Positions 1 through 6,917 of a stretch of DNA of 8,950 nt are shown here, one piece after another. Both the position numbers and the translations under genes were made by a program. The notes beneath the pieces are model-generated. The model saw only the letters and a program-made list of their open reading frames with translations. It searched no databases and was not told the origin of the DNA. Location: NCBI GenBank assembly GCA_025934455.1, contig JAICYA010000059.1, forward strand, positions 1 through 8,950, given 5' to 3'. Position 1 is the stretch's first letter; each line of letters begins with the position of its first letter. The stretch comes from Rudaea sp. (GTDB lineage: Bacteria; Pseudomonadota; Gammaproteobacteria; Xanthomonadales; Rhodanobacteraceae).

Positions 1-570
1 ATCGTGCCGGAACTGGTCGATCCGCGTTGGGCGCCGCTGCGCTTCGTGTTTCCGCATGCGCCGGTGCGCCCGATCACCATCAACGGCGGCATGGCGATGC
101 GCGCGTGGTACGACATCTCCGGCCAGGAAATCGCACAGCGCCAGGACGAGACAGGCATCCGATCCTCGATCGTCCTGCTCGAGGAACTGGTCGCGCGCGA
201 AGTCGAACGCGGGATTGCCTGCGAAGACATCTTCCTCGCCGGCTTCTCGCAGGGCGGGGCGATCGTGCTCGCCGGCGGCATCCGTCATGCGCAGCGCCTC
301 GGCGGCATCGTCGCGCTGTCGACCTACCTGCCGATGGCGGAAAAAACCGACGCGGAGGCGAGTGCGGCGAACCGCGCCACGCCGATCTTCATGGCCCATG
401 GCATGCTCGATCCGACGATCTCGCACGCGCTCGGCGAAATGAGCCGCGATTACCTCGTCCAGCGCGGCTACGCGGTCGATTGGCACGCGTACCCGATGGC
501 GCATCAGGTGTGCATGGAAGAAATCGCCGATTTGCGCCAATGGCTGGGATCGCGTATTTCCGGCGCATGA
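1..570 (+). CDS. Carboxylesterase / lysophospholipase-like alpha/beta hydrolase (5' end outside window)
   Basis: Hydrolase of the phospholipase/carboxylesterase family (Abhydrolase_2), whose members cleave short-chain esters or lysophospholipids in the cytoplasm. Reading from base 1 the frame is open with no natural start: the GTG at 4 falls inside the conserved region (VPELVDPRW), so the oxyanion-loop segment normally ahead of it (LHGLGADG type) must lie upstream. About 189 residues are visible of a family length near 220. Counting from the valine at 4-6, the nucleophile is Ser82 in the elbow GFSQGG, the acid is Asp136 in AHGMLDP, and the base is His167 in YPMAHQV, so the triad is complete. 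INGGMAMRAWYDI (residues 26-38) is another family hallmark. The stop at 568-570 overlaps the start of the kinase gene, indicating co-transcription. The true substrate cannot be told from sequence. Confidence 0.9.
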   Translation: MVPELVDPRWAPLRFVFPHAPVRPITINGGMAMRAWYDISGQEIAQRQDETGIRSSIVLLEELVAREVERGIACEDIFLAGFSQGGAIVLAGGIRHAQRLGGIVALSTYLPMAEKTDAEASAANRATPIFMAHGMLDPTISHALGEMSRDYLVQRGYAVDWHAYPMAHQVCMEEIADLRQWLGSRISGA

Positions 571-1622
571 CGGCAACGACCCACGAAGAACGCCCGCACT
601 GGCTGCCGGATTTCTGCAGCCTGCCGGTGCTGTTCGCGGTAATGGTGGTGGCGGAACTGCTTGTGCTCGTCGCCGAGATCGCGCCGAGCGACGAGATGCG
701 CCCGCTGCTGCCGCGCTTGGCCACGGTGAGCGTGTTCGCGCAATGGCTGGCGCTGGTCTGCGCAGTGTGCCTGTGCAAGCTGCGTCCGCAGCTGGAAAGA
801 CTCTCGCCGTGGCTCGGCGTGCTCGCCGCCTACGCACTGATGCTGGCGGTCACCGTGGTCGGCAGCGCGCTGGTCTTCGAACTCGACCAGCAGTTGGAAT
901 TGCACCTGACCTTGCCGGCGCAATTCCAGGGGCGCTTCATCTGGCGCAGCGCGGCGCTTTGCGCCCTGATCGGCGCGGCGCTACTGCGCTATTTCTATGT
1001 GCTCGAGCAGTGGCGCGCGCGCGTGCGCGCCGAGGCCAAGGCGCGTTTCGAGGCGCTGCAGGCGCGCATTCGTCCGCATTTCCTGTTCAACAGCATGAAC
1101 ACCATCGCGAGCCTGATCCGCAGCCGTCCGGTAGAGGCCGAGCGCGCGGTGGAAGACCTGTCCGACCTGTTCCGTGCCGCGCTCGGCGGCAATGCGGCAC
1201 TGAGCACGCTTGGCGCCGAACTCGAACTGATGCGGCAATACCTCGACATCGAAAAGCTGCGCCTCGGCGAACGCCTGCGCGTGGACATGGCCGTGGACGA
1301 TCTGCCGGCGGATTTGCCGATTCCGGCGCTGCTGCTGCAGCCGCTGGCGGAAAACGCGATCTACCACGGCATCCAGCAATTGCCCGAGGGCGGCACGGTG
1401 AGCGTGCGCGGCCATCGCGACGCGGAGGCCGTGGTGCTGGAAATCCGCAATCCGCAACCGCCGTCGAACACACGCGCGGCGCCGCGCAACGGCATGGCAC
1501 TGGATAACACGCGCGCCCGCATCGAGTACCATTTCGGTTCGCGCGGAACGCTCGCCATCGACAATGGCACCGATGAATTCGTCTGCAAGATAATTCTGCC
1601 CAATGAAAATCCTCATCGTTGA
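567..1622 (+). CDS. algZ: Sensor histidine kinase, LytS/AlgZ (FimS) type
   Basis: Membrane histidine kinase of 351 residues that should phosphorylate the response regulator encoded next. The N-terminus holds four hydrophobic segments (about 20-38, 50-70, 82-104, 125-146) with no large periplasmic domain, as in AlgZ. A short linker leads to the His_kinase (LytS/YehU) domain with phosphoacceptor His171 in RIRPHFLFNSMNTIASL. The ATPase part has an N-box at 259-269 (PLAENAIYHGI, Asn263) and a degenerate G-box at 308-319 (NGMALDNTRARI). The frame is open back to base 27, but the ATG at 567 is chosen because it overlaps the esterase stop as ATGA and gives the expected N-terminus ahead of the first membrane helix. 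No clear ribosome binding site is visible, which suits coupling. In Pseudomonas AlgZ/AlgR controls alginate, type IV pili and virulence; the stimulus and targets here are unknown. Confidence 0.92.
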   Translation: MTATTHEERPHWLPDFCSLPVLFAVMVVAELLVLVAEIAPSDEMRPLLPRLATVSVFAQWLALVCAVCLCKLRPQLERLSPWLGVLAAYALMLAVTVVGSALVFELDQQLELHLTLPAQFQGRFIWRSAALCALIGAALLRYFYVLEQWRARVRAEAKARFEALQARIRPHFLFNSMNTIASLIRSRPVEAERAVEDLSDLFRAALGGNAALSTLGAELELMRQYLDIEKLRLGERLRVDMAVDDLPADLPIPALLLQPLAENAIYHGIQQLPEGGTVSVRGHRDAEAVVLEIRNPQPPSNTRAAPRNGMALDNTRARIEYHFGSRGTLAIDNGTDEFVCKIILPNENPHR

Positions 1623-2337
1623 CGACGAGTCACTCGCGCGCGAACGCCTCGTCGCATTGCTGCGCGATTGTGGAAATGCGGAAATCGCGGGCGAGGTGGG
1701 CGATGGCCGTGCCGCGCTGGAGGCGGCCGCGCGCCTGTATCCGGACGTCGTCCTGCTCGACATCCGCATGCCGCTGATGGATGGGCTGGAAGCCGCGCGC
1801 CACTTCGCCGGTTTCGACAAGCCGCCGGCGATCGTGTTCTGCACCGCCTACGACGAGCACGCGCTCGCCGCGTTCGACACCGGCGCGGTCGATTACCTGG
1901 TCAAGCCGGTGCGCCTGGAACGCCTGCGCACCGCGCTCGAGCGCGCGCGCCGCTTTGGCACCGAGGACATCGCCCGGCTGGAAGCGGCCGGTGGCAAACC
2001 GGCGCGCCGCAGCCATTTGTGCGCACGGGTGCGCGGCAACCTCGTGCTCGTGGCGGTGGCCGACATCCAGTATCTGCTCGCCGAAGACAAGTACGTCGTC
2101 GTGCATCACGCCAAGGGCGAAGTGCTGATCGAGGAATCGCTGAAGACACTCGAGGACGAATTCGGCGAACGTTTCGTGCGCATCCACCGCAATTGCCTGG
2201 TCGCGCGCGATCGCCTGAGCGGACTCGTGCGCGCCGCCGATGGCACGATCCACGTACAACTCGAAGGCGTGGCGACGACGCTGGAAGTGAGCCGACGCAA
2301 CCTGCCGGGCTTGCGCAAGCTGGCGCGCGCGCTGTGA
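1603..2337 (+). CDS. algR: LytTR-family response regulator, AlgR type
   Basis: DNA-binding response regulator of 244 residues, the usual AlgR length (about 248). The receiver domain spans about 1-120: acidic pocket Asp7/Asp8 (ILIVDDE), phosphoacceptor Asp53 in LLDIRMP, Thr81 in [10 protein letters not shown] and Lys101 in YLVKPV. After a linker, a LytTR DNA-binding domain covers about 138-240 and includes the typical [10 protein letters not shown] strand (191-200) and an SRRNLPGL end. LytTR proteins bind short imperfect direct repeats near promoters. The start at 1603 lies 20 nt inside the kinase gene and begins directly with the first receiver strand (MKILIVDDE), so it is well fixed. The long overlap predicts tight co-expression with the kinase, its presumed partner. 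Confidence 0.94.
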   Translation: MKILIVDDESLARERLVALLRDCGNAEIAGEVGDGRAALEAAARLYPDVVLLDIRMPLMDGLEAARHFAGFDKPPAIVFCTAYDEHALAAFDTGAVDYLVKPVRLERLRTALERARRFGTEDIARLEAAGGKPARRSHLCARVRGNLVLVAVADIQYLLAEDKYVVVHHAKGEVLIEESLKTLEDEFGERFVRIHRNCLVARDRLSGLVRAADGTIHVQLEGVATTLEVSRRNLPGLRKLARAL

Positions 2338-3245
2338 ACGCATTGCGCATTGCCACGCGCAAGAGCGCGCTCGCGTTGTGGCAGGCCGAGCACGTGGCCA
2401 TGCGCCTGCGCGCCGCGCATCCGCATCTGGGCGTCGAGCTCGTGCCGATGACGACGCGCGGGGACAAGATCCTGGATCGTCCGCTCGCCGACATCGGCGG
2501 CAAGGGGCTGTTCCTCAAGGAACTCGAAGTCGCACTTGAACAACGTGAGGCCGACATCGCCGTGCATTCGTTCAAGGACGTACCGATGCGCCTGGACGAC
2601 GGCTTCGCGATTGGCGCCGTGCTCGAGCGCGCCGATGCGGCCGACGCTTTCGTCTCCGTACACTTTGTGCATCTGGATGATTTGCCGCAAAACGCCAGAG
2701 TCGGCACCTCATCGCTGCGCCGGCAGGCGCAACTGCGCGCGCGGCGTCCGGATTTGCGCCTGCTCGATCTGCGCGGCAACGTCAACACGCGCTTGGCCAA
2801 GCTCGACCACGGCGATTACGACGCCATCGTGCTCGCCTGCGCGGGACTGGAACGCCTCGGCCTCGCCGCGCGCATCCGCAGCCGGCTCGAACCGCCGCAC
2901 TGGTTGCCGGCCGCGGCGCAGGGCGCGATCGCCGTCGAACTGCGCGCCGGTGATGCGCGCACGCAGGAACTGCTCGCGCCGCTGCACGACGAGGCAACGG
3001 CGCGTTGCGTCGCCGCCGAGCGCGCGATGACACGCCGTCTGGAAGGCAGTTGCCAGGTGCCGATCGCGGCGTTCTGCATCGAAACCGAAATCGGCTTGCA
3101 TCTTTCCGGACTGGTCGGCGACGCCGCCAGCGGCAAGCTCATCCGCGCCGAAGATGATGGCCAATCCGAAGCGCCGGAAGCGCTCGGCGAGCGCGTCGCG
3201 CGCGCACTGCTCGCGCAGGGCGCTGGGGAATTGCTGGGTCGATAA
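2334..3245 (+). CDS. hemC: Hydroxymethylbilane synthase (porphobilinogen deaminase)
   Basis: Cytoplasmic heme-pathway enzyme (EC 2.5.1.61) that joins four porphobilinogen molecules into hydroxymethylbilane. The product is 303 residues, normal for the family. Visible hallmarks are the N-terminal [18 protein letters not shown] (4-21), the DIGGKGLF loop (53-60), the catalytic aspartate Asp82 in [19 protein letters not shown] (124-134), the LRGNVNTRL strand (146-154), [10 protein letters not shown] (193-202), and Cys240 in [12 protein letters not shown], which carries the dipyrromethane cofactor. The GTG at 2334 is chosen because it overlaps the algR stop (GTGA) and starts just ahead of the conserved first strand; it has no evident Shine-Dalgarno sequence, consistent with coupling to algR. 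In many gammaproteobacteria hemD follows directly; here the next gene is convergent and unrelated. Confidence 0.96.
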   Translation: MNALRIATRKSALALWQAEHVAMRLRAAHPHLGVELVPMTTRGDKILDRPLADIGGKGLFLKELEVALEQREADIAVHSFKDVPMRLDDGFAIGAVLERADAADAFVSVHFVHLDDLPQNARVGTSSLRRQAQLRARRPDLRLLDLRGNVNTRLAKLDHGDYDAIVLACAGLERLGLAARIRSRLEPPHWLPAAAQGAIAVELRAGDARTQELLAPLHDEATARCVAAERAMTRRLEGSCQVPIAAFCIETEIGLHLSGLVGDAASGKLIRAEDDGQSEAPEALGERVARALLAQGAGELLGR

Positions 3246-3250
3246 CTACA

Positions 3251-3272
3251 CCTCTCCCGCTGGCGGGAGAGG
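3251..3272. repeat. Perfect GC-rich palindrome between convergent genes (REP-like or bidirectional terminator hairpin)
   Basis: Two 10-nt arms, CCTCTCCCGC and GCGGGAGAGG, are exact reverse complements separated only by TG, giving a strong hairpin on either strand. It lies 6 nt after the hemC stop and 9 nt beyond the stop of the convergent DUF481 gene. Neither flank has a run of T, so it is not a textbook rho-independent terminator. From memory, CTCTCCC...GGGAGAG palindromes recur between genes in many proteobacterial genomes, so an interspersed REP-like element that also protects or ends both transcripts is the best guess. Confidence 0.7.
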
Positions 3273-3281
3273 GGGAAATGC

Positions 3282-4061
3282 TCAGAAGTTGTACACCAGG
3301 TTTGTCGTAAACAGCCCATCCGTCTTCTTGAAGCCCGGTTCCACGTCCGAATTGTGGCGGATCTGGTAGCCGACCTTCAGCGCGAGCTTGCTGCTCATCT
3401 TCACCGCCAGGCCCGCGTCGTTCTGGAAGAACTTGTTGCCGCTGCCGGCTTCGACCACGAACGTGTCGACGAACGACACCGTGTCGCTGAAATTGTGCTT
3501 GTAGGCGAGCTTGCCGCGTGCGACGAGGTTGTTTTCCGAATCCGGCGTGACCTTGACCGGCGGCGATTGCGGATCGACCGGCAGCAGGATGTAGGAAGCC
3601 GGTTGCGCGACCTTGTAGCCCGGACCGACTTCCACCGCAAGTTCATCGCTCGCGTTCTTCAGGATCTGGTAGCCGTAGCCGATCGAGACGATGTATTGGT
3701 AGTCGTACGACGAGAATTCGTCGTGTTCGTAGCGCGCCGCGCCGACGATGTAGCTGCGCTCGTCGAACTTGTAGCCGAGCGAGGCGCCGCCTTCGTAGCG
3801 GTTCGCGGTCAGGTCGTAGCCGGCCGGCGTGTTGGCCTTGTTGCGCAGCGCCAGCAGGTAGAAATCGTCGGTCCACTGGTCGTCGTTGAATTTAAGATCA
3901 AGCTTGGCGTTCAGGTTCTGCGACTTGGTGTTGCCGTTGGCGATGGAAAGGCCGGCTTCGCCGCTGCCGGACCAGCCCTGTGGCGGCGGCGGGGGCGCAT
4001 CGGCGAGCGCAGCCAGCGGCAGCGCGAGCAAAATGGCGGATGCGAGTAATGTCGTTTTCAT
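3282..4061 (-). CDS. DUF481 family outer-membrane beta-barrel protein
   Basis: Predicted secreted outer-membrane protein of 259 residues. A signal peptide at 1-20 (MKTTLLASAILLALPLAALA) ends in an ALA cleavage site, followed by a short proline run (DAPPPPPQGW). The rest shows alternating beta-strand patterns typical of DUF481 (YdiY-like): GSGEAGLSIANGNTKSQNL (32-50), YEGGASLGYKFDERSYIVGA (89-108), YQYIVSIGYGYQIL (121-134), LAVEVGPGYK (141-150), and a final barrel strand ending in Phe259, the usual BAM recognition residue. The start at 4061 is supported by the signal peptide and an AAGGA ribosome binding site 7 nt upstream. The gene converges on hemC and faces the same way as the soe operon, but is separated from it by 110 nt. 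E. coli YdiY is acid-inducible; the function of the family is not established. Confidence 0.88.
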   Translation of the reverse strand: MKTTLLASAILLALPLAALADAPPPPPQGWSGSGEAGLSIANGNTKSQNLNAKLDLKFNDDQWTDDFYLLALRNKANTPAGYDLTANRYEGGASLGYKFDERSYIVGAARYEHDEFSSYDYQYIVSIGYGYQILKNASDELAVEVGPGYKVAQPASYILLPVDPQSPPVKVTPDSENNLVARGKLAYKHNFSDTVSFVDTFVVEAGSGNKFFQNDAGLAVKMSSKLALKVGYQIRHNSDVEPGFKKTDGLFTTNLVYNF

Positions 4062-4068
4062 GGGGAAT

Positions 4069-4073
4069 TCCTT
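4069..4073 (-). promoter_or_regulatory. Ribosome binding site of the DUF481 gene
   Basis: On the minus strand AAGGA lies 7 nt before the ATG at 4061-4059. It is one of the few convincing Shine-Dalgarno sequences in the window and fixes the start of the DUF481 gene against the much longer open frame that continues upstream. Confidence 0.7.
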
Positions 4074-4112
4074 GTTCTGGGGGACGCGCCGCGTGCAACG
4101 TGGCGGGGGCGC

Positions 4113-4118
4113 ATTGTA
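4113..4118 (-). promoter_or_regulatory. Possible -10 box of the DUF481 gene promoter
   Basis: On the minus strand TACAAT matches the sigma-70 -10 consensus at five of six positions and sits about 52 nt before the DUF481 start, in the only 110-nt gap between minus-strand genes. The hexamer 17 nt further upstream (ACATTT, 4136-4141) is a poor -35, so the promoter would be weak, activator-dependent or read by another sigma factor. Confidence 0.35.
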
Positions 4119-4171
4119 AGCGTCCGCCGATGCAAAAATGTGGACAAGTGCGCGAAACGTACAAGCGCCGT

Positions 4172-5122
4172 TCAGGCGCGATGTGGCTGTGCGCCGCCGT
4201 AGTACAGCATCACGACATGCCAGGCTTCGGCGAAAAACAGCCAGCGTTCGACGAACAGTCCGGCGCTGACCGCGAGCGCCGCCATACACGCGAATATCGC
4301 GCTCGATGCGCGCGGTGCAAACAGCGCGGCCAATGCCAGAAGAGTCGGGGCTGCTCCCATCAGCGCCAGGCAAATCGCGCGCAGACGCCCCGCGTGCTTG
4401 CGTGCGAGGACGAAACCCATTTCCCGCGTCAGGTAATTCTCTTCCGTGTGCGGTGCTTCGACGCTGCGCACGCGACCGAAGCGGCCGAGTCCGGTGGCCG
4501 ATTCCGGCGTCGAGGTCGGCGGCGAGGCGCCGATGAATCGCCAGTACGCGAACTTGAGCGCGCTGCTGGCGATGGCGAGTGCGACTATCAATGTCGGTTG
4601 CGCGCGCGCGCCGCCGGTCCATTCCCCGATCAGCCATAACCAGGATGCGCCGCCCAGCAGCGCGAGCAAGAGATAACCCGGCAGCACAAAACGGTTGTGC
4701 CAGGCCGGTATCGTCTTCAGCGAAGTGTAGATCCTTGCCGTGCAGAGCACAGTGACCACCGCGAGTACGGCAAGCAATGCGCCGAGTCCGCGCAGCGCGG
4801 CCGCCTCCGCGCCGCGCCACAGGCACCATGCCAGCGCGAAGATCGGTACGAAGCTCGCCACCGAAGCCACGCCCTCGCGTGACAACCACGACGATCGCCA
4901 TTGACTGAATGCGCGCCAGGCACGCTGCGGCTGGCCGAGGTGCAATGTCGAGGCGAGCAGTCCCGCGACGACGAATACCGCACCGACACTGAGCGCAAGC
5001 AGCGCCTCGTTGCGTCCAATCAACACGGGATTCAACGCGAACAGCACACCGAGCAGGAACAACAGCCCGTAGCCCATGCCGGATACGACGGTGAAGAAGA
5101 TGACTGAGAAGGCGGGATTCAT
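4172..5122 (-). CDS. soeC: Membrane anchor subunit of a DMSO-reductase-family molybdoenzyme (SoeC/DmsC-like)
   Basis: Integral membrane protein of 316 residues that should anchor the SoeAB/DmsAB module and exchange electrons with the quinone pool. About eight hydrophobic helices are visible (roughly 5-28, 43-62, 87-103, 112-130, 147-166, 176-195, 248-268, 275-293). Family signatures include MNPAFSVIFFTVVSGMGYGL at the N-terminus, HLGQPQRAWRAFSQWRSSWLSREG (61-84), ENYLTREMGF (228-237) and ERWLFFAEAWHVVMLYY (292-308). The ATG at 5122 is chosen because it gives the canonical DmsC N-terminus; an AGGA abuts it and a GGA lies 7 nt before that, so ribosome binding is not obvious and coupling to the preceding gene, whose stop is 20 nt upstream, is possible. 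Last gene of the operon. The SoeC rather than DmsC assignment leans on the neighbouring B subunit. Confidence 0.85.
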   Translation of the reverse strand: MNPAFSVIFFTVVSGMGYGLLFLLGVLFALNPVLIGRNEALLALSVGAVFVVAGLLASTLHLGQPQRAWRAFSQWRSSWLSREGVASVASFVPIFALAWCLWRGAEAAALRGLGALLAVLAVVTVLCTARIYTSLKTIPAWHNRFVLPGYLLLALLGGASWLWLIGEWTGGARAQPTLIVALAIASSALKFAYWRFIGASPPTSTPESATGLGRFGRVRSVEAPHTEENYLTREMGFVLARKHAGRLRAICLALMGAAPTLLALAALFAPRASSAIFACMAALAVSAGLFVERWLFFAEAWHVVMLYYGGAQPHRA

Positions 5123-5142
5123 TCCTGTATCCGCATCGGTGC

Positions 5143-6114
5143 TTATTGCGGACAGGCCGTGCCTCTGATCCGCGTGAGCCGTACGATCGGGAACGAACCG
5201 CTGCCGTAGCCGGAGACGGTCGAATTCCAGCTTACATTGCCGTGGTTGCAATCGCTGAAAGTGAAGGTAAGCGTGCCCCACAGCGTGCGCTGGACATCAG
5301 CGGGATTGAAATTCGGCGAGAAGCGGGTGCCGGAGACGATCGCAGCCGGTATCGTTACGGCGTTCGACGAGGAATCGTAGGTGCCTTGTGCATAAAGCCA
5401 CATCGGGCTTTTGCCGTCCGGGGTGAAGCTGAACCAATAAGCCACCAATTGGTTTTGCTGGTCCGTGAAATCCAGGTCGAAACCTTGACCGCTTTGCGAG
5501 GGGTCGTACCAGGAACCGCTCAGGTAGCCATCCAAAGTGATTGCAGGGGTAAAAAACAGGTTGTCGAAATACCCGACACCTGTATCAAATTGTGTTGCCA
5601 CGGAGTTCGGCAGTACCCCGGCATTAACGGTGCAATTCGCCGACACCGCCATGGCGTTTGTGGTTCCGTTGGTGGTTGGGAACGCCATGAAAGAAGTCTG
5701 ACTTGAAACCATCGAAACCATTGGCGAATCGAGAACATTTCCTGTGCAGTTCGCCGTAGCGTATGTCGAGCAAGCAAAACTGGTTTCGGCGCCGTAAAAA
5801 CTCAGCCCGATCGTACTGGAACCCTTAACTTGACCACCGATGCTGAACGCCTTGCCCGGCGAAACGGCAAAACAACTGGAAATTGCAGTTCCCTTTTGAA
5901 AATAAGAGCCCGAGCTCAATATCATCGAGCCAGATGCGCTGTTGCCGTTGGCATCGGCAGTGCTGAATTGCATGGTTCCGGACCCCAGGCTGGTCCAACC
6001 GGACAGTTGTGCGGCATTGCTGAAATCGCCATTCGGCAACAAATTCGAGGCCGTCTGTGCGGTTGCGCTCATGCAGGCAACGCCAAGAATCAGAACGGAT
6101 ATTGTCTTGCGCAT
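5143..6114 (-). CDS. Secreted protein: CBM-like N-terminal domain plus WYDPxxSGQGF C-terminal domain, function unknown
   Basis: Predicted exported protein of 323 residues with no assigned function. A signal peptide covers about 1-20 (MRKTISVLILGVACMSATAQ). Residues 24-190 look like a galactose-binding or carbohydrate-binding-module beta-sandwich: the opening NLLPNGDFSNAAQLSGW and closing GYFDNLFF are typical edges of such folds. Residues 194-313 form a second unit with SGSWYDPSQSGQGFDLDF, AYWFSFTPDGKSPMWLYAQG and LWGTLTFTFSDCNHGNVSW; I recall this Trp/Gly-rich unit from many secreted proteins of Xanthomonadales and Burkholderiales, without a known role. The mature part has six cysteines (81, 115, 123, 161, 289, 321), which fits a disulfide-bonded extracytoplasmic protein. 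Start at 6114 is set by the signal peptide; a weak AGG lies 8 nt upstream. It sits between soeB and soeC, same strand, and its DNA is visibly less GC-rich than its neighbours, suggesting later acquisition. Confidence 0.82.
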   Translation of the reverse strand: MRKTISVLILGVACMSATAQTASNLLPNGDFSNAAQLSGWTSLGSGTMQFSTADANGNSASGSMILSSGSYFQKGTAISSCFAVSPGKAFSIGGQVKGSSTIGLSFYGAETSFACSTYATANCTGNVLDSPMVSMVSSQTSFMAFPTTNGTTNAMAVSANCTVNAGVLPNSVATQFDTGVGYFDNLFFTPAITLDGYLSGSWYDPSQSGQGFDLDFTDQQNQLVAYWFSFTPDGKSPMWLYAQGTYDSSSNAVTIPAAIVSGTRFSPNFNPADVQRTLWGTLTFTFSDCNHGNVSWNSTVSGYGSGSFPIVRLTRIRGTACPQ

Positions 6115-6151
6115 GGTCGGTGCCTGTTGGTTGCGATAGGTCGGGATTCTG

Positions 6152-6907
6152 TTACCGCGAAAGAACCTTGTCCATCCAGCGCAACAATGGTGATGCGTTG
6201 GAAAAATCCACTTTTTCATCCTGTGCGATCTTGGTTGGCGCAGAGCCGCAGCCACCGCGGCGTGGACGCGGCGGCAGGTACTTGTTCACCGGTTTATAGC
6301 CGATCTCCGGCATGAGATCGTAGCCACCGCGTCCGGCGACGAGTTTCGATACGGCAGAATCCGCATCGCCGAGATCGCCGAAGTGCCGCGCGCGCGTGGG
6401 ACACGCCATTACGCAGGCCGGCTGGCGGTCGATTTCCTCGAACGATTCGTTGTAGATGCGATCCACGCACAGCGTGCATTTCTGCATCACGCCGCGAGTC
6501 GCGCTGTATTCGCGCGCGCCGTAAGGGCAGGCCCACGAACACAACTTGCAGCCGATGCACTTGTCCTCGTCCACGAGCACGATGCCGTCCTCGGCGCGCT
6601 TGTAGCTCGCGCCGGTCGGACACACCGTCACGCAATCCGGCGTCTCGCAGTGCAGGCAGGAGCGCGGGAAATGCACGGTCATTGCCGGCTTGCTTGCTTC
6701 CTTTGGCTCGACTTCATACGTGTGCACGCGATTGAACCAGACGCCCAGCGGTTGCGCGCCGTAGGGATTCTCGTCCGGCAGCGGACCGAACTCGCCGCCG
6801 TCGTTCCATTCCTTGCACGCAACCGCGCAGGCGTGACAACCGACGCAGATGTCCAGGTCGATGACCAGGCCGAGTTTCTTGCGCGTTGGCGGCGGCAGCA
6901 TCGTCAT
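6152..6907 (-). CDS. soeB: Four-cluster [4Fe-4S] electron-transfer subunit of a molybdoenzyme (SoeB/DmsB-like)
   Basis: Iron-sulfur subunit of 251 residues that passes electrons between the molybdenum catalytic subunit and the membrane anchor. Sixteen cysteines form four ferredoxin-type sets: CVGCHACAVAC (21-31), CLHCETPDCVTVC (84-96), CIGCKLCSWAC (117-127), and CTLC (144-147) with CVMAC (165-169). No Tat or Sec signal is seen, so it acts in the cytoplasm or is carried by its partner. The CKEWNDGG insert after the first cluster, YKRAEDGIVLVDEDKC, and the C-terminal GYKPVNKYLPPRPRR match my memory of SoeB of sulfite-oxidising bacteria better than E. coli DmsB, which is also shorter (about 205 residues). 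Start is ATG 6907, 10 nt after the permease stop; an in-frame ATG at 6901 is an alternative. Substrate assignment (sulfite) is inference. Confidence 0.88.
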   Translation of the reverse strand: MTMLPPPTRKKLGLVIDLDICVGCHACAVACKEWNDGGEFGPLPDENPYGAQPLGVWFNRVHTYEVEPKEASKPAMTVHFPRSCLHCETPDCVTVCPTGASYKRAEDGIVLVDEDKCIGCKLCSWACPYGAREYSATRGVMQKCTLCVDRIYNESFEEIDRQPACVMACPTRARHFGDLGDADSAVSKLVAGRGGYDLMPEIGYKPVNKYLPPRPRRGGCGSAPTKIAQDEKVDFSNASPLLRWMDKVLSR

Positions 6908-6917
6908 GGCGCTTCGC

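Noticed and set aside
27..566. N-terminal extension of the sensor kinase frame through the esterase gene
   Set aside because: The extension is an Arg/His-rich shadow of the esterase; the ATG at 567 gives the normal kinase length and a 4-nt gene overlap.
981..1844. A 287-codon minus-strand open frame antisense to algZ and algR
   Set aside because: Antisense shadow: composition is biased and no motif is seen, whereas the plus-strand frames carry complete catalytic signatures.
3354..4049. A 231-codon plus-strand frame opposite the DUF481 gene
   Set aside because: Val/Arg-rich shadow; the minus-strand frame has a signal peptide, a ribosome binding site and barrel strands.
4165..4179. Small hairpin GCGCC/GGCGC spanning the soeC stop, followed on the minus strand by a short T-containing stretch
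   Set aside because: The stem is only 5 bp and overlaps the coding end, with no real T-tract; too weak to call a terminator.
6115..6255. N-terminal extension of the secreted protein frame into soeB
   Set aside because: It would hide the signal peptide behind about 47 unrelated residues and overlap conserved soeB coding sequence.
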